A stretch of DNA of 64,000 nucleotides from G963666945 sp963666945. Lineage in GTDB: Bacteria; Bacteroidota; Bacteroidia; Bacteroidales; Marinifilaceae. Each line of letters begins with the position of its first letter. Position 1 is the first letter of the stretch. Below the pieces are notes generated by a model. That model ran no database searches and was not told where the DNA came from. It worked only from the letters and a program-made list of their open reading frames with translations. The stretch covers positions 1-64,000 of the forward strand of contig CAXXRT010000060.1 in the NCBI GenBank assembly GCA_963666945.2, in the 5' to 3' direction. The position numbers and the translations under genes are program-made. This document shows, one piece after another, positions 54,701 through 63,777 of the stretch.

Positions 54701-55386
54701 AGTTTACGATCAATTTTCTGATAACCAGTAGTTACAACAACCTCCTCAAGCTGCTCCGCATCGTCCTTCATAACAATATTTAAAACTGTCTTCTCTGCAA
54801 TTTTAACATGCTGTGTTTTCATTCCCACGAAAGAAAAAACAAGAACAACTCCAGGTTTATCGTCAACGCTCAACTCAAATTTACCATCTATATCAGAAGA
54901 TATACCGGTCTGAGTTCCTTTAACAACGATAGAAACCCCGGGAAGAGGGGATCCCTGACTGTCTTTCACGGTACCTTTAACTGTTTTTTGTTGCTGCTCT
55001 ATAGCAGAAGTTTTTTTAGTAACTTCTTTTTTGAAAAGAATAACTGTTTTATCAACTACCTTATAAGAAAAAACAGTTTCTTTCAGGCACTTGTCTAGGA
55101 TTTCTTCAACGGATGCATTCTTAACATCGATACTTACTGTTTTGATTTTTTCCACACTTGCATCATCATAGAAAAAAGTAAAATCGGACTGACTCTTAAT
55201 CTGTGAAAAAACTTTTTCTATGGTCACATTCTGTAATTTAAGATTAAATTTTGCATTCTGAGAATACACAGAAGCAGACACTTGAATTATACATGATAAT
55301 GTTAAAACTAGACTAAGTTTCATGATTTTAAACATTTTTTTTAAATGCCACCTTATTGGAGGGGCAAACTCATTAATTTTTTTCAT
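51727..55386 (-). CDS. SusC/RagA TonB-linked outer-membrane transporter with STN domain
   Basis: 1219 residues from ATG 55386 (MKKINEF); an upstream ATG at 55419 is less likely. In order: signal region, STN (secretin/TonB short N-terminal) domain (VTIEKVFSQIKSQSDFTFFY), a carboxypeptidase-regulatory beta domain (SPLPGVSIVVKGT), a TonB-box/plug segment (VVVTTGYQ, KAEDAKVAGVADVGRMLEG), then the beta barrel ending YTFSLKLGF. It imports the nutrient using TonB energy. The STN domain is the part that signals to FecR-type anti-sigmas; a sigma/FecR pair lies directly upstream, so the locus is probably switched on by its own substrate. Confidence 0.95.
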   Translation of the reverse strand: MKKINEFAPPIRWHLKKMFKIMKLSLVLTLSCIIQVSASVYSQNAKFNLKLQNVTIEKVFSQIKSQSDFTFFYDDASVEKIKTVSIDVKNASVEEILDKCLKETVFSYKVVDKTVILFKKEVTKKTSAIEQQQKTVKGTVKDSQGSPLPGVSIVVKGTQTGISSDIDGKFELSVDDKPGVVLVFSFVGMKTQHVKIAEKTVLNIVMKDDAEQLEEVVVTTGYQKIDRKLFTGSATVVKAEDAKVAGVADVGRMLEGKVAGVSVQNVSGTFGAAPKIRVRGASSIYGDTKPLWVVDGVVLEDVVDISPDQLSSGDPATLISSSVAGLNADDIENFQILKDASATALYGARAMNGVIVITTKKGRAGKNSIRVTSEFTMKMKPNYSNYDIMNSQDQMEMFREMERKGWLSHGDMMRSKDGGIFYKMYEQINSYENGEFGLENTPEARAAFLKKYERTNTDWFDILFRNSLQQNHSVSFSGGSETSKFYVSTSWLNDEGWTVADNVDRYTVNMRGDFDVTDKLSIGIQSKGSIREQRTPGTFNRSNDVVNGNYSREFDINPFSYALNTSRTITPYDENGNSEYVRMNYAPFNIFEEYKNNYINLDVLDLSIQADLGYKINKHLEYKFTGSMRYVKSSNEHIIKEGSNVVGAYNAGVDDPVISESNRYLWKDISLPNSRKISVLPNGGFYNKESNTMKNFYFRNMLNYNRTFNEIHSVNVMLGQELKYVDRQNDFFNGYGYQYDRGGTVFTDPNIMKSTNESGFSYFGMQEFRDRFVAGFANIAYSYMGKYTFNGTARVDGSNQLGQSKSSRYLPTWNLSGKWNAKEESYLTDVEWLSNLSFRGTYGLTASMGPANNASIVYRNTITTTPYDSEKQNAMYIESLENSELTWEKQYETNIGFDMGLFNRISISVDAYQRKGFDLIAYVRTSGIGGEAWKFANYADMASKGIEFSLGTQNIKNKVFSWSSNLTFAYNKNEITNLKNEPMIYDLVKAEGGAMEGGPVRGLYSIPFAGLDKLGLPQFYDKDGNITKEVYFQDDSVSHLKYEGSIDPKVTGGFSNAINYKNWKLNVFCSYQFGNKIRLYPSFHASYSDMDAVTKDMRDRWMVPGDEEFVNIPVIASKDISDRYGYELESTYNAYNYSDQRVAKGDFIRLKELSLEYSIPKNFLNKLGLSSASLKAQGTNLWLLYSDSALNGQDPEFFGTGGVALPVPKQYTFSLKLGF

Positions 55387-55472
55387 AAATTTGTAATGTT
55401 TATATGAATAATTAAACAATCAGGTTTTACCTGATCAGACAGAGGATACGGCCAATATCTTCTGTCTTTTTT

Positions 55473-56657
55473 TTATCTTTCTTGTACTATAATTATTTTA
55501 CCTTTTACTTTAAATTTTACTCTTTTTGTTGTTTCAATTATATCTATAATATTATCAAAGTCGCTGTATCTCTTAATATTTCCAGTAAAAGTTATATTTT
55601 TTACTTCTTCATTTTGGTAAAATATGTCAATATCGTACCATCTGGATAAAGTCTTTAAAATATCGTCCATTTTGGTTTTCCTAAATACAAACCGTCCATC
55701 TTTCCATGCAGTATATAAAGATATGTCAACATTTTTCTTGATAATATTTCCTGTATTTTTTTCAATCAGTCCCTGTTCTCCCGGACAAAGAATAATTTCT
55801 TTCTTGTTTTTAGGAGAGATTATGCTTACGCTACCTTCAACCAGTGTAGCGGCTATCTCATTTTCTTCATATGCCTTTACATTAAATGATGTTCCCAATA
55901 CTTTAATTTTGGCATCCTTAGTTACAACTATAAATGGTTTCTCAGGGTTTTTAGTAACATCAAAATAGGCTTCTCCAGTCAGGTAAACAATTCTTTGCTT
56001 TCCGGAAAATGAAACAGGATATTTAAGTTTTGTTTCTGAATTAACCCATACCTTTGTTCCATCTGCCAATGTAAGAAAGTATTCACCTCCTCGTGGTACA
56101 TTCAGGCTGTTGTATATAGGTTTTGAAATTTCTTTTTTCCGGGAAACTTTTTCCTTTTTATATGAAATTACTCCGCTGTCAGTAGTTATTAGACTACCAT
56201 CTTTTTCTTGTAGTGTATTCTTTTTATCTCCTGAAAGATAAATCTTTTCTCCACTTGCAAGTACTAAGGTAGCCTTGCTTGATCCTGTTTCTATTTTAGT
56301 AGAAGCCAGTTGCTTTGAATAATCAGGCTTTTCTATTGTTAGGAATGTTAGCGTAATTGCAACAGGCAATACTATGGCAGCTGCATATTTTAGGAATGAA
56401 TAAATCTTTATCCTTTTCTCTTTCTTATTTTTCTTGATAATAAACTTCGAATAATCTTCTTTCCAATCAATTTTAGAGTAAGAAGCGAATTTATCTTCTA
56501 AATTCTCAACACTCTTAAAACTTCTTAGAAGTTCACTATTGTAAATGGAAGACTCTCCCCATTCTTTTACTGATTGGCTCTCCTCCTCTGAAAGATCGCC
56601 TCCGATAGATTTAGCTATAGATTTAGCCAGATTGAATATATATTTTTCTTTTCCCAT
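55473..56657 (-). CDS. FecR-family anti-sigma factor
   Basis: 394 residues. The cytoplasmic N-terminal part (about 85 residues) is followed by one membrane helix (IYSFLKYAAAIVLPVAITLT), then the periplasmic FecR domain (NVPRGGEYFLTLADGTKVWVNSETKLKYP, GEAYFDVTKNPEKPFIV) and a DUF4974 end (ILKTLSRWYDIDIFY). It holds the ECF sigma inactive until SusC signals. It lies between the sigma gene and susC. Confidence 0.93.
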   Translation of the reverse strand: MGKEKYIFNLAKSIAKSIGGDLSEEESQSVKEWGESSIYNSELLRSFKSVENLEDKFASYSKIDWKEDYSKFIIKKNKKEKRIKIYSFLKYAAAIVLPVAITLTFLTIEKPDYSKQLASTKIETGSSKATLVLASGEKIYLSGDKKNTLQEKDGSLITTDSGVISYKKEKVSRKKEISKPIYNSLNVPRGGEYFLTLADGTKVWVNSETKLKYPVSFSGKQRIVYLTGEAYFDVTKNPEKPFIVVTKDAKIKVLGTSFNVKAYEENEIAATLVEGSVSIISPKNKKEIILCPGEQGLIEKNTGNIIKKNVDISLYTAWKDGRFVFRKTKMDDILKTLSRWYDIDIFYQNEEVKNITFTGNIKRYSDFDNIIDIIETTKRVKFKVKGKIIIVQER

Positions 56658-56726
56658 AAATGCATTTTCCTTCTTATAACTCTTAAGACCCCTTAATATT
56701 AAAAAAGGGGTAGAAAAAATAAAAAA

Positions 56727-57293
56727 TTATAAAAAGATAAACCAAATGATTGATAAAAGTTCTTTCATTTGTTTTTGAAGTATCTGTTTTCCAGTCTTCT
56801 TGTGGGATTTAACTGTTTCAACCGCAATATCTAATTCTTCTGCTATTTCCTGGTTTTTATATCCTTTTAAATACAGAAGGTAAACTTTTTGTGTCTGATT
56901 AGGGAGTTTATTTATTGAAATATACAGGTGACGATAAACTTCTTCTTCTAATACTTTATCCCAAAAGGAAGATGTTTCTTCTTTTGTATATGTTATGTGT
57001 GAGGCATATTTATCTTTTACCTTTTCGTGTCTTATTTCTTTAAGAGATTTATTTTTAACAGCACTATAGAGATATGATTTAAGTTTTTCAATGGAAGAGA
57101 ATTTTTCTTTATTGCTACAAAGGGTAAGAAAAATATCCTGAACAATGTCTCTGGACTGTTCCGTGTTGTTTATATACGAATCAGCAAACAATACTAATGG
57201 TGTATAGTATTCTTCGAATAGTTGTCTGAAGGCACAGTTTTCTCCCTCTGCAAGCTTTTTAAGCCATATATTCTTTCCCTCTTGGATAGTCAT
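56727..57293 (-). CDS. ECF sigma factor (Bacteroidetes FecI-like)
   Basis: 188 residues. Region 2 is FRQLFEEYYTPLVLFADSYI, with SRDIVQDIFLTLCSNKEKF and LKSYLYSAVKNKSLKEIR. Region 4 is PNQTQKVYLLYLKGYKNQEIAEELDIAVETVKSHK. The C-terminal QLLSIIWFIFL-type hydrophobic tail is typical of the Bacteroidetes family. It transcribes the SusCD locus when released by FecR. It is divergent to nothing nearby and heads the minus-strand unit. Confidence 0.93.
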   Translation of the reverse strand: MTIQEGKNIWLKKLAEGENCAFRQLFEEYYTPLVLFADSYINNTEQSRDIVQDIFLTLCSNKEKFSSIEKLKSYLYSAVKNKSLKEIRHEKVKDKYASHITYTKEETSSFWDKVLEEEVYRHLYISINKLPNQTQKVYLLYLKGYKNQEIAEELDIAVETVKSHKKTGKQILQKQMKELLSIIWFIFL

Positions 57294-57431
57294 TTATTTA
57301 CATTTCCCTCCACAAATATATCATTAGATATTGAGAAATGCAAAAAGATGTAACTTATTGACTATAGACTTAAGGGTAATGAAAGAGGCTAATCTGGTAA
57401 GATTAACCTCTTAATATAATAGATGTTTGTT

Positions 57432-59253
57432 TTAGAATGATTGCATATTATGCAGTTTTTCGTATGTTCCTCTTTTTGCGACCAGTTCTTCGTGTGTGCC
57501 CCGTTCAACTATTTCCCCCTCGTTGAATACGCATATCATATCGGCATTCTTGATGGTAGACAGTCTGTGGGCAACAACTATGGAAGTTCTGTTTTGCATT
57601 AGCTTGTCGAGTGCATCCTGCACCAGTCTTTCCGATTCAGTGTCAAGAGCAGATGTTGCCTCGTCGAGAATCAAAATAGGGGGATTTTTAAGTATTGCAC
57701 GGGCAATGCTAAGTCTTTGTCTCTGTCCTCCCGATAGTTTCCCTCCACGGTCACCAATGTTAGTCTGATAGCCATTTTCGGTCTGCATTATGAAGTCGTG
57801 TGCATTGGCAATTTTTGCAGCAGCAATCACATCTTCTTCTTTAGCGTCATTTATTCCGAAGGCTATATTGTTGAATATTGAGTCGTTGAAAAGTATAGGA
57901 TCCTGATTAACGTTACCCATAAGCTTTCTGAGACTGTTCATGGAAAGATCCCTGATATCGTGACCGTCTATAAATATTCCTCCTCCTTTTACATCGTAGA
58001 AGCGAGGAAGAAGATCAACGAATGTTGTCTTTCCTGAACCAGACTGACCGACAAGGGCAATGGTTTTTCCCTTAGGAATTAAAACATTTATATTTTTAAG
58101 AACATCCTTTGAACTGTTGTAAGCAAAGGTTACATCCTGTATTCTATATTGTTGTTGAATTCTTTAAGTTCTTTAGCATCCTTTTTATCCTGTATAGAAG
58201 ATTCGGTAGTCAGTATCATGTCTATCCTGTCCATAGAGCAAGTCCTTTTTGTATGCTGTAAAGAGCGTTGGAAAAGGCTTTTGCAGGATTGATTATAGAA
58301 TAAAAAATAACCATATAGGCCATGAAATCCTGAGGCTTCAATGTTGAATCACCAGAAAGAATAAGTTGTCCTCCAAACCATAGCACAATAACAACAACAA
58401 TAGTACCAAGGAATTCGCTCATAGGATGGGCAAGATACCTACGCCTCATAAGGTGGTTCATTATCCTGCGGTAATCATCATTGTCTTTACTGAAGGCTTC
58501 GTTCATATGTTTTTCTGCAGTGAAGGCCTTTATAATTCTAAGACCAGAAAGACTCTCTTCAATGAACGACAGAATCTGTCCCATCTTATTTTGTCCCTCC
58601 ATTGATGAGCGTTTAAGGGATTTTCCTACTCTGCCTATAATGGTTCCCGCAATGGGAAGAAGTATAAAGACAAATAGAGTAAGTTGCCAGCTCATTATTA
58701 TCATCATAGCCAGATAAACAATAATGATGATAGGGTTTTTAAAGAACATCTCAAGAGAGTTCATTATAGAGTTTTCAACTTCCTGAACGTCACCAGTCAT
58801 TCTGGCAAGTATATCCCCCTTTTTTTCTTCAGAAAAGAAAGGAAGAGGAAGTTGTAAAATCTTTTTATATATCAGATTTCTTATATCCCTTACCACACCA
58901 TTTCTTATATATACCATTTCATAAGCGGCAAGATACGAGAAAGCCGTTTTAAGTAGTACAGCTAGCACCATAACGCCTCCAATAAGAATTAGAGCCGTTG
59001 GGGCTCCATAGTGATCTTTAATGGATGTGATGAAAAAGTAGAAGTTGTGTTTTACTGCATCAATGGTTATTTCCCATGGAACTTTTGTGGTCACATCTTC
59101 CTGGGTTCCAAAAAGAATTCCAAGTACGGGGGCCATCATAGCGAAAGAAGCTCCACCAAATGCGGCATGAAGGAAATTGAAAAGAATATTTCTCCCAAGT
59201 TTCCACTTGTATGGAGGAATAAAACGTTTTAGTATCTGAATAAAATCGTGCAT
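57432..59253 (-). pseudogene. MsbA-like ABC exporter, two frameshifts in the linker
   Basis: The N-terminal half (58222-59253) has the six-helix ABC exporter membrane domain (NILFNFLHAAFGGAS, LPLPFFSEEKKGDILARMTGDV, LSGLRIIKAF). The C-terminal half has Walker A (VGQSGSGKTT), the Q-loop (GNVNQDPILFNDSI), the signature LSGGQRQRL and Walker B (ILILDEATSALD). The frame is broken between them: one base is missing near 58235 (GLAS-MDRIDMILTTESS) and another near 58146 (EYQDVTFAYNSS). Repaired length is about 607 residues. It would flip lipid A or other lipids across the inner membrane. Two indels within 100 bases in a usually essential gene are odd. Confidence 0.85.
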
Positions 59254-59382
59254 CTGTTTTTTATAAATATTCAATTGTCAGATGGAGCGCACCATGATTT
59301 TATAATCATTATTCCTGTAGTATTTAATAATTCTAAAATCATGGACGGTACATCTTAATAAATAAAGGTATATACCGGAGGA

Positions 59383-60720
59383 TTAAATTCCGGTATAATT
59401 AGAAGGAGTTATAGTTTTTAGTTTTGCTTTTAATTCGTCGCTAATCTCAAGAGTATCGATAAATTCAGCAATGCTATTCTGAGTAACTTTAGTGTTTGTT
59501 CTTGTCAGTCCTTTTAGAGCCTCGTAAGGATTTGGATATCCCTGGCTTCTAAGTATGGTCTGTATAGCCTCAGCAACTACTGCCCAGTTGTTTTCCAAAT
59601 CTGCCGCAAAGGCATCTCTGTTGATAATTAGTTTATCAAGACCCTTAAGGGTTGACTGGAAAGCGATAACTGTGTGAGCCAAAGGAATTCCAATATTTCT
59701 TAGTACTGTAGAGTCAGTAAGGTCTCTTTGTAGTCTTGAAACAGGAAGTTTATTGGTAAGATGCTCGAATATTGCATTTGCTATACCAAGGTTACCCTCA
59801 GAGTTTTCAAAGTCAATAGGGTTAACTTTATGCGGCATAGCCGAAGAACCAACTTCACCTTCTTTGATCTTCTGTTTGAAATATTCCATAGAGATATATG
59901 TCCAGAAGTCCCTGTCAAGGTCTAACAATATAGTGTTAATTCTTTTGAAGTTATCGAATATTGCACCGAAGTTATCGTAGTTAGAGATCTGAGTAGTATA
60001 TTGTTCTCTTTCAAGTTTTAGAATATTGTTAACAAAGTGGTTTCCGAACTCTTTCCAGTCTATTTCAGGATAAGCCACTTTGTGCGCATTGAAGTTACCA
60101 GTAGCACCACCGAATTTGGCAGAGCAAGGAACCGCTTTAAGTAATTCCAGCTGTTTGGTAAGTCTGTAAATAAACACCCTTATTTCTTTACCCAAACGTG
60201 TAGGCGATGCAGGCTGACCGTGAGTTCTGGCAAGCATGGCCACATCAACCCATTCTTCGGCAAGTTGCTCTAGTTTTGCAATAAGTTTATCTATCATAGG
60301 ATAATAAACCTCGTGAGCAGCATCCCTTAGAGAGCAAGGAACCGATGTGTTGTTAATATCTTGAGATGTTAATCCAAAGTGGATAAACTCTTTATATTTT
60401 TGAAGATTAAGTGCGTCGAATTTTTCTTTGATAAAGTATTCAACAGCTTTTACGTCGTGGTTTGTAATGCTTTCAATATCTTTAATTCGTTGAGCATCTT
60501 CCGTAGTGAAGTCCTGATATAGTTCACGAAGATTTTCGTATAAAGATTTATCAAAATCTTTAAGCTGCTCCAAAGGAATTTCGCAAAGAGCTATAAAATA
60601 TTCAACTTCAACCATTACCCTGTAGCGAATCAATGCGCTTTCAGAAAAATATTTAGCAAGGCTTTCGGTTTTTGATCTGTATCTTCCGTCAATTGGTGAT
60701 ATAGCGTTTAATGCATCCAT
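59383..60720 (-). CDS. purB: Adenylosuccinate lyase
   Basis: 445 residues. The signature loop GSSAMPHKVNPIDFENSEGN carries the catalytic Ser and the Lys-Val-Asn-Pro motif; HGQPASPTRLGKE and the active-site His in ARTHGQ are present. It catalyses two steps of purine synthesis (fumarate release from SAICAR and adenylosuccinate). It starts MDALNAISPIDGRYRSK and is of the length typical for the E. coli-type enzyme. Confidence 0.96.
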   Translation of the reverse strand: MDALNAISPIDGRYRSKTESLAKYFSESALIRYRVMVEVEYFIALCEIPLEQLKDFDKSLYENLRELYQDFTTEDAQRIKDIESITNHDVKAVEYFIKEKFDALNLQKYKEFIHFGLTSQDINNTSVPCSLRDAAHEVYYPMIDKLIAKLEQLAEEWVDVAMLARTHGQPASPTRLGKEIRVFIYRLTKQLELLKAVPCSAKFGGATGNFNAHKVAYPEIDWKEFGNHFVNNILKLEREQYTTQISNYDNFGAIFDNFKRINTILLDLDRDFWTYISMEYFKQKIKEGEVGSSAMPHKVNPIDFENSEGNLGIANAIFEHLTNKLPVSRLQRDLTDSTVLRNIGIPLAHTVIAFQSTLKGLDKLIINRDAFAADLENNWAVVAEAIQTILRSQGYPNPYEALKGLTRTNTKVTQNSIAEFIDTLEISDELKAKLKTITPSNYTGI

Positions 60721-60963
60721 TTCTTTATCTTTTTATTTGGTATTACTATTAGCTCACAAAATTAGTAAAAAATGCGATATAGTCCTGATTTAATATTAAT
60801 TGTTTGATTCAAGAAGCTTATTATATGTCTTGTGCAGGAATATATTTATTTAGTAACTACAGATATAAATTGTTGGTATTTCAAAATTATTTATGAATAT
60901 AATATTACTAAAAATCAAGCAGGTTAGTTATATTTGTTATCGAATATATAAAAAATGAATTAA

Positions 60964-61743
60964 ATGAACATGTTTAGGGGTTTTGGATACGGATTGGGAA
61001 CTTATGGCAAGGCCATGAACCTTATATTCAACAAAGGTATGGCCTGGTTTTTTCTTTTCCCTTTGCTATTGAATATATTGCTTTTCTGGATAGGAACTGA
61101 ACTGATATCGGGGATTACCAGCGATATAAAGCAATGGGTTGATAGTTACATTTCAGGGTTGGATATAGGATTTCTGAATAACGGAGGATTTAAGACAGGT
61201 CTTATGTGGGCTATCAAGATACTTGTCAGGGTAGGGTATTTCTTTGCATTCGCATTTTTCGGTGGGTATATAATTGTGGCCATTATGTCGCCCGTGTTTT
61301 CATGGATTTCAGAAAGAACAGAAAAGGCACTTACAGGAAAAAATTATCCTTTCAGTTTTACCCAGCTTTTAAAAGATGTGGCCAGAGGACTTGCAATAGT
61401 TATAAGGAATGTGTTTTTGGAATTAATTATCGGTCTTGCCTTATTTATTCTTAGTTTCATCCCTCTTGTGGGTCTTGTTACACCTGTAATCATGTTCCTA
61501 GTGACCTCATATTTTTATGGATTCTCCTTCCTCGATTATGCAATAGAGAGAAAGAGGATGAATGTTGGAGAGAGTGTAGAGTATATGAGAAGTAACAAAG
61601 GAATGGTTATGGGTAACGGATTCTTGTTTGCATTGTCGCTGTTAATACCTTTCTGCGGTGTGATGCTTTCCGGCTTTATTGCTATTGTTTCTGTTGTTGC
61701 AGGGACTATTGCCGTTGCTGAATATCATAGATCGCAAAGATAA
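60964..61743 (+). CDS. EI24/CysZ-like membrane protein
   Basis: 259 residues. About four to five hydrophobic stretches (30-50, 85-115, 145-180, 215-250). The motifs FGYGLGTYGKAMNLIFNKGM and FSFLDYAIERKRM are those of the EI24 (etoposide-induced 2.4) domain family, to which the sulfate transporter CysZ also belongs. No sulfate genes are nearby, so transport function is not assigned. Confidence 0.82.
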   Translation: MNMFRGFGYGLGTYGKAMNLIFNKGMAWFFLFPLLLNILLFWIGTELISGITSDIKQWVDSYISGLDIGFLNNGGFKTGLMWAIKILVRVGYFFAFAFFGGYIIVAIMSPVFSWISERTEKALTGKNYPFSFTQLLKDVARGLAIVIRNVFLELIIGLALFILSFIPLVGLVTPVIMFLVTSYFYGFSFLDYAIERKRMNVGESVEYMRSNKGMVMGNGFLFALSLLIPFCGVMLSGFIAIVSVVAGTIAVAEYHRSQR

Positions 61744-62229
61744 AACTCAAGTTTTTATACTATTTATACTTTAAGATAATCCGGGATTAAGGAAATAGTT
61801 ATTGTATTTAACAATAATTTCCTGTAATTCCGGTTTTGTTTTGGTGTTTACCACAGCCTGCTTTTTCGCATGCCTTAAGCCTGCTTTTTACTATGTTTTT
61901 ACTATTGAGCTAGTAGTAACCTAGTACAAACCTAGTACAAACCTAGTAAAAGCACTGGGGATTGTGAGGGGGAGATATGGGGAGATGACTTAGTCTTTAT
62001 TAGGGATTGTGTTTAATTAAATGTTTGTCCTTAAAAAAAGTTTACATGATTTTCTAATCATGGTATGAGTTTATCATTTGTCTTTTTTGCTAAAATTATG
62101 ACTTATTTATTTATATATTTGAAATTATTTAGTAAAGTTGTGTTTAAATCACTGCCAAATGGAAGTATATGCAACTAATGTATGATAAATAGAACTACAA
62201 GTTAAGATACTGGAAAACAAAAATATACA
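61744..62229. other. Intergenic spacer before hsdM
   Basis: 486 bases without a convincing ORF. It contains a tandem block at 61919-61950 and a GC-richer segment at about 61850-61980. It is the boundary between the chromosomal block and the type I restriction locus. Confidence 0.4.
61919..61950. repeat. Tandem CTAGTACAAAC direct repeats
   Basis: ACCTAGTACAA is repeated with an 11-base period (ACCTAGTACAA, ACCTAGTACAA, ACCTAGTAAAA). It lies between the EI24 gene and the hsdM gene. Confidence 0.7.
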
Positions 62230-63777
62230 ATGACAAGTACTAGACAAAGAGCTGAGCTACAAGCTCAAATTTGGAGAATTGCCAACGAAGTACGTGGCTC
62301 TGTTGATGGATGGGATTTTAAACATTTTGTGTTAGGAACTCTCTTCTATCGTTTTATTAGTGAAAATTTCACCAATTATATTGAAGGAGGAGACGAGAGT
62401 GTTGATTATGCTAATCTGCCTGATGAAGTTATAACACCTGAGATTAAAGATGATGCTATTAAGACTAAAGGGTATTTTATATATCCTGGTCAGCTTTTTG
62501 TAAATATCGCAAAAAATGCCAATACCAATGCAAACCTTAATACAGATTTGGCTGCAATTTTCTCAGCCATAGAAAGCTCTGCCAGTGGTTATCCATCAGA
62601 AGATGATATAAAAGGATTGTTTGCAGATTTTGATACTACCAGTACACGACTAGGTAACACTGTAGAAAATAAAAACAGTCGTCTTGCAGCAGTTCTAAAG
62701 GGAGTGGAAGGGTTAAATTTTGGCAATTTTGAAGACAATCATATCGACCTTTTTGGTGATGCCTATGAGTTTCTTATTTCCAATTATGCAGCCAATGCAG
62801 GAAAGTCGGGAGGTGAGTTTTTTACCCCTCAAAGCGTATCTAAGCTTATAGCACAACTGGCCATGCACAAACAGGAGACAGTAAATAAGATTTATGACCC
62901 TGCTGCAGGTTCAGGCTCTTTACTTCTTCAGGCGAAAAAACATTTCGACAATCATATTATTCAAGATGGATTTTTTGGTCAGGAGATAAACCACACCACC
63001 TATAACCTTGCCCGTATGAATATGTTTCTGCATAACATTAACTACGACAAGTTTAATATTGTGCTTGGTAATACCCTCCTAGATCCTCAATTACGAGATG
63101 ATAAACCCTTTGATGCCATTGTCTCCAATCCTCCCTATTCGGTAAAATGGATAGGAAGTGATGACCCAACCCTTATTAACGACGACCGTTTTGCCCCTGC
63201 CGGAGTTCTTGCTCCCAAATCGAAAGCAGACTTTGCCTTTGTGCTTCATGCACTTAGTTATCTTTCTGGTAAAGGAAGGGCAGCTATTGTCTGTTTTCCC
63301 GGTATTTTTTATCGAAATGGCGCTGAACAGAAGATTAGAAAATACCTGGTAGATAATAACTTTGTAGAAACAGTTATTTCTCTGGCTCCAAACCTTTTCT
63401 TTGGAACTTCTATAGCTGTAAACATTCTTGTTCTTTCAAAACATAAGAGCGATAATAAAACCCAGTTTATTGATGCCAGTGGAAAGAATTTCTTTAAAAA
63501 AGAGACCAATAACAATATTCTTACCGATGACCATATTAAACAAATTATGGGAATGTTCGATAGCAAAGAGGATGTTGAGCATGTGGCAAAATCAATTGAT
63601 AATAATATAATTGCGCAGAATGATTACAATCTCTCTGTAAGTTCTTATGTTGAACCGGAAGATACAAGTGAAGAGATCGATATAGTAGAGCTAAACAAAG
63701 AGATAGCTGCTACGGTGAGTAAGATTGACGTGCTTCGTAGGGATATTGATGCAATAGTAAAGGAGATTGAGGAATGA
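62230..63777 (+). CDS. hsdM: Type I restriction-modification methyltransferase subunit
   Basis: 515 residues, complete. The N-terminal HsdM_N domain (TRQRAELQAQIWRIANEVRG, HFVLGTLFYRF) is followed by the N6-adenine methylase: AGKSGGEFFTPQSVSKLI, motif I (IYDPAAGSGSLLLQ), and the catalytic (N/D)PPY as SNPPYSV. It methylates adenine in the recognition sequence given by HsdS and is needed for restriction with HsdR. The next gene starts inside its stop codon (ATGA overlap), so an operon continues beyond the window. Confidence 0.96.
   Translation: MTSTRQRAELQAQIWRIANEVRGSVDGWDFKHFVLGTLFYRFISENFTNYIEGGDESVDYANLPDEVITPEIKDDAIKTKGYFIYPGQLFVNIAKNANTNANLNTDLAAIFSAIESSASGYPSEDDIKGLFADFDTTSTRLGNTVENKNSRLAAVLKGVEGLNFGNFEDNHIDLFGDAYEFLISNYAANAGKSGGEFFTPQSVSKLIAQLAMHKQETVNKIYDPAAGSGSLLLQAKKHFDNHIIQDGFFGQEINHTTYNLARMNMFLHNINYDKFNIVLGNTLLDPQLRDDKPFDAIVSNPPYSVKWIGSDDPTLINDDRFAPAGVLAPKSKADFAFVLHALSYLSGKGRAAIVCFPGIFYRNGAEQKIRKYLVDNNFVETVISLAPNLFFGTSIAVNILVLSKHKSDNKTQFIDASGKNFFKKETNNNILTDDHIKQIMGMFDSKEDVEHVAKSIDNNIIAQNDYNLSVSSYVEPEDTSEEIDIVELNKEIAATVSKIDVLRRDIDAIVKEIEE

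Noticed and set aside
61919..61950. The tandem CTAGTA block was considered as a CRISPR or plasmid iteron array.
   Set aside because: It has only three short units with an 11-base period, no spacers, and no replication or cas gene nearby.
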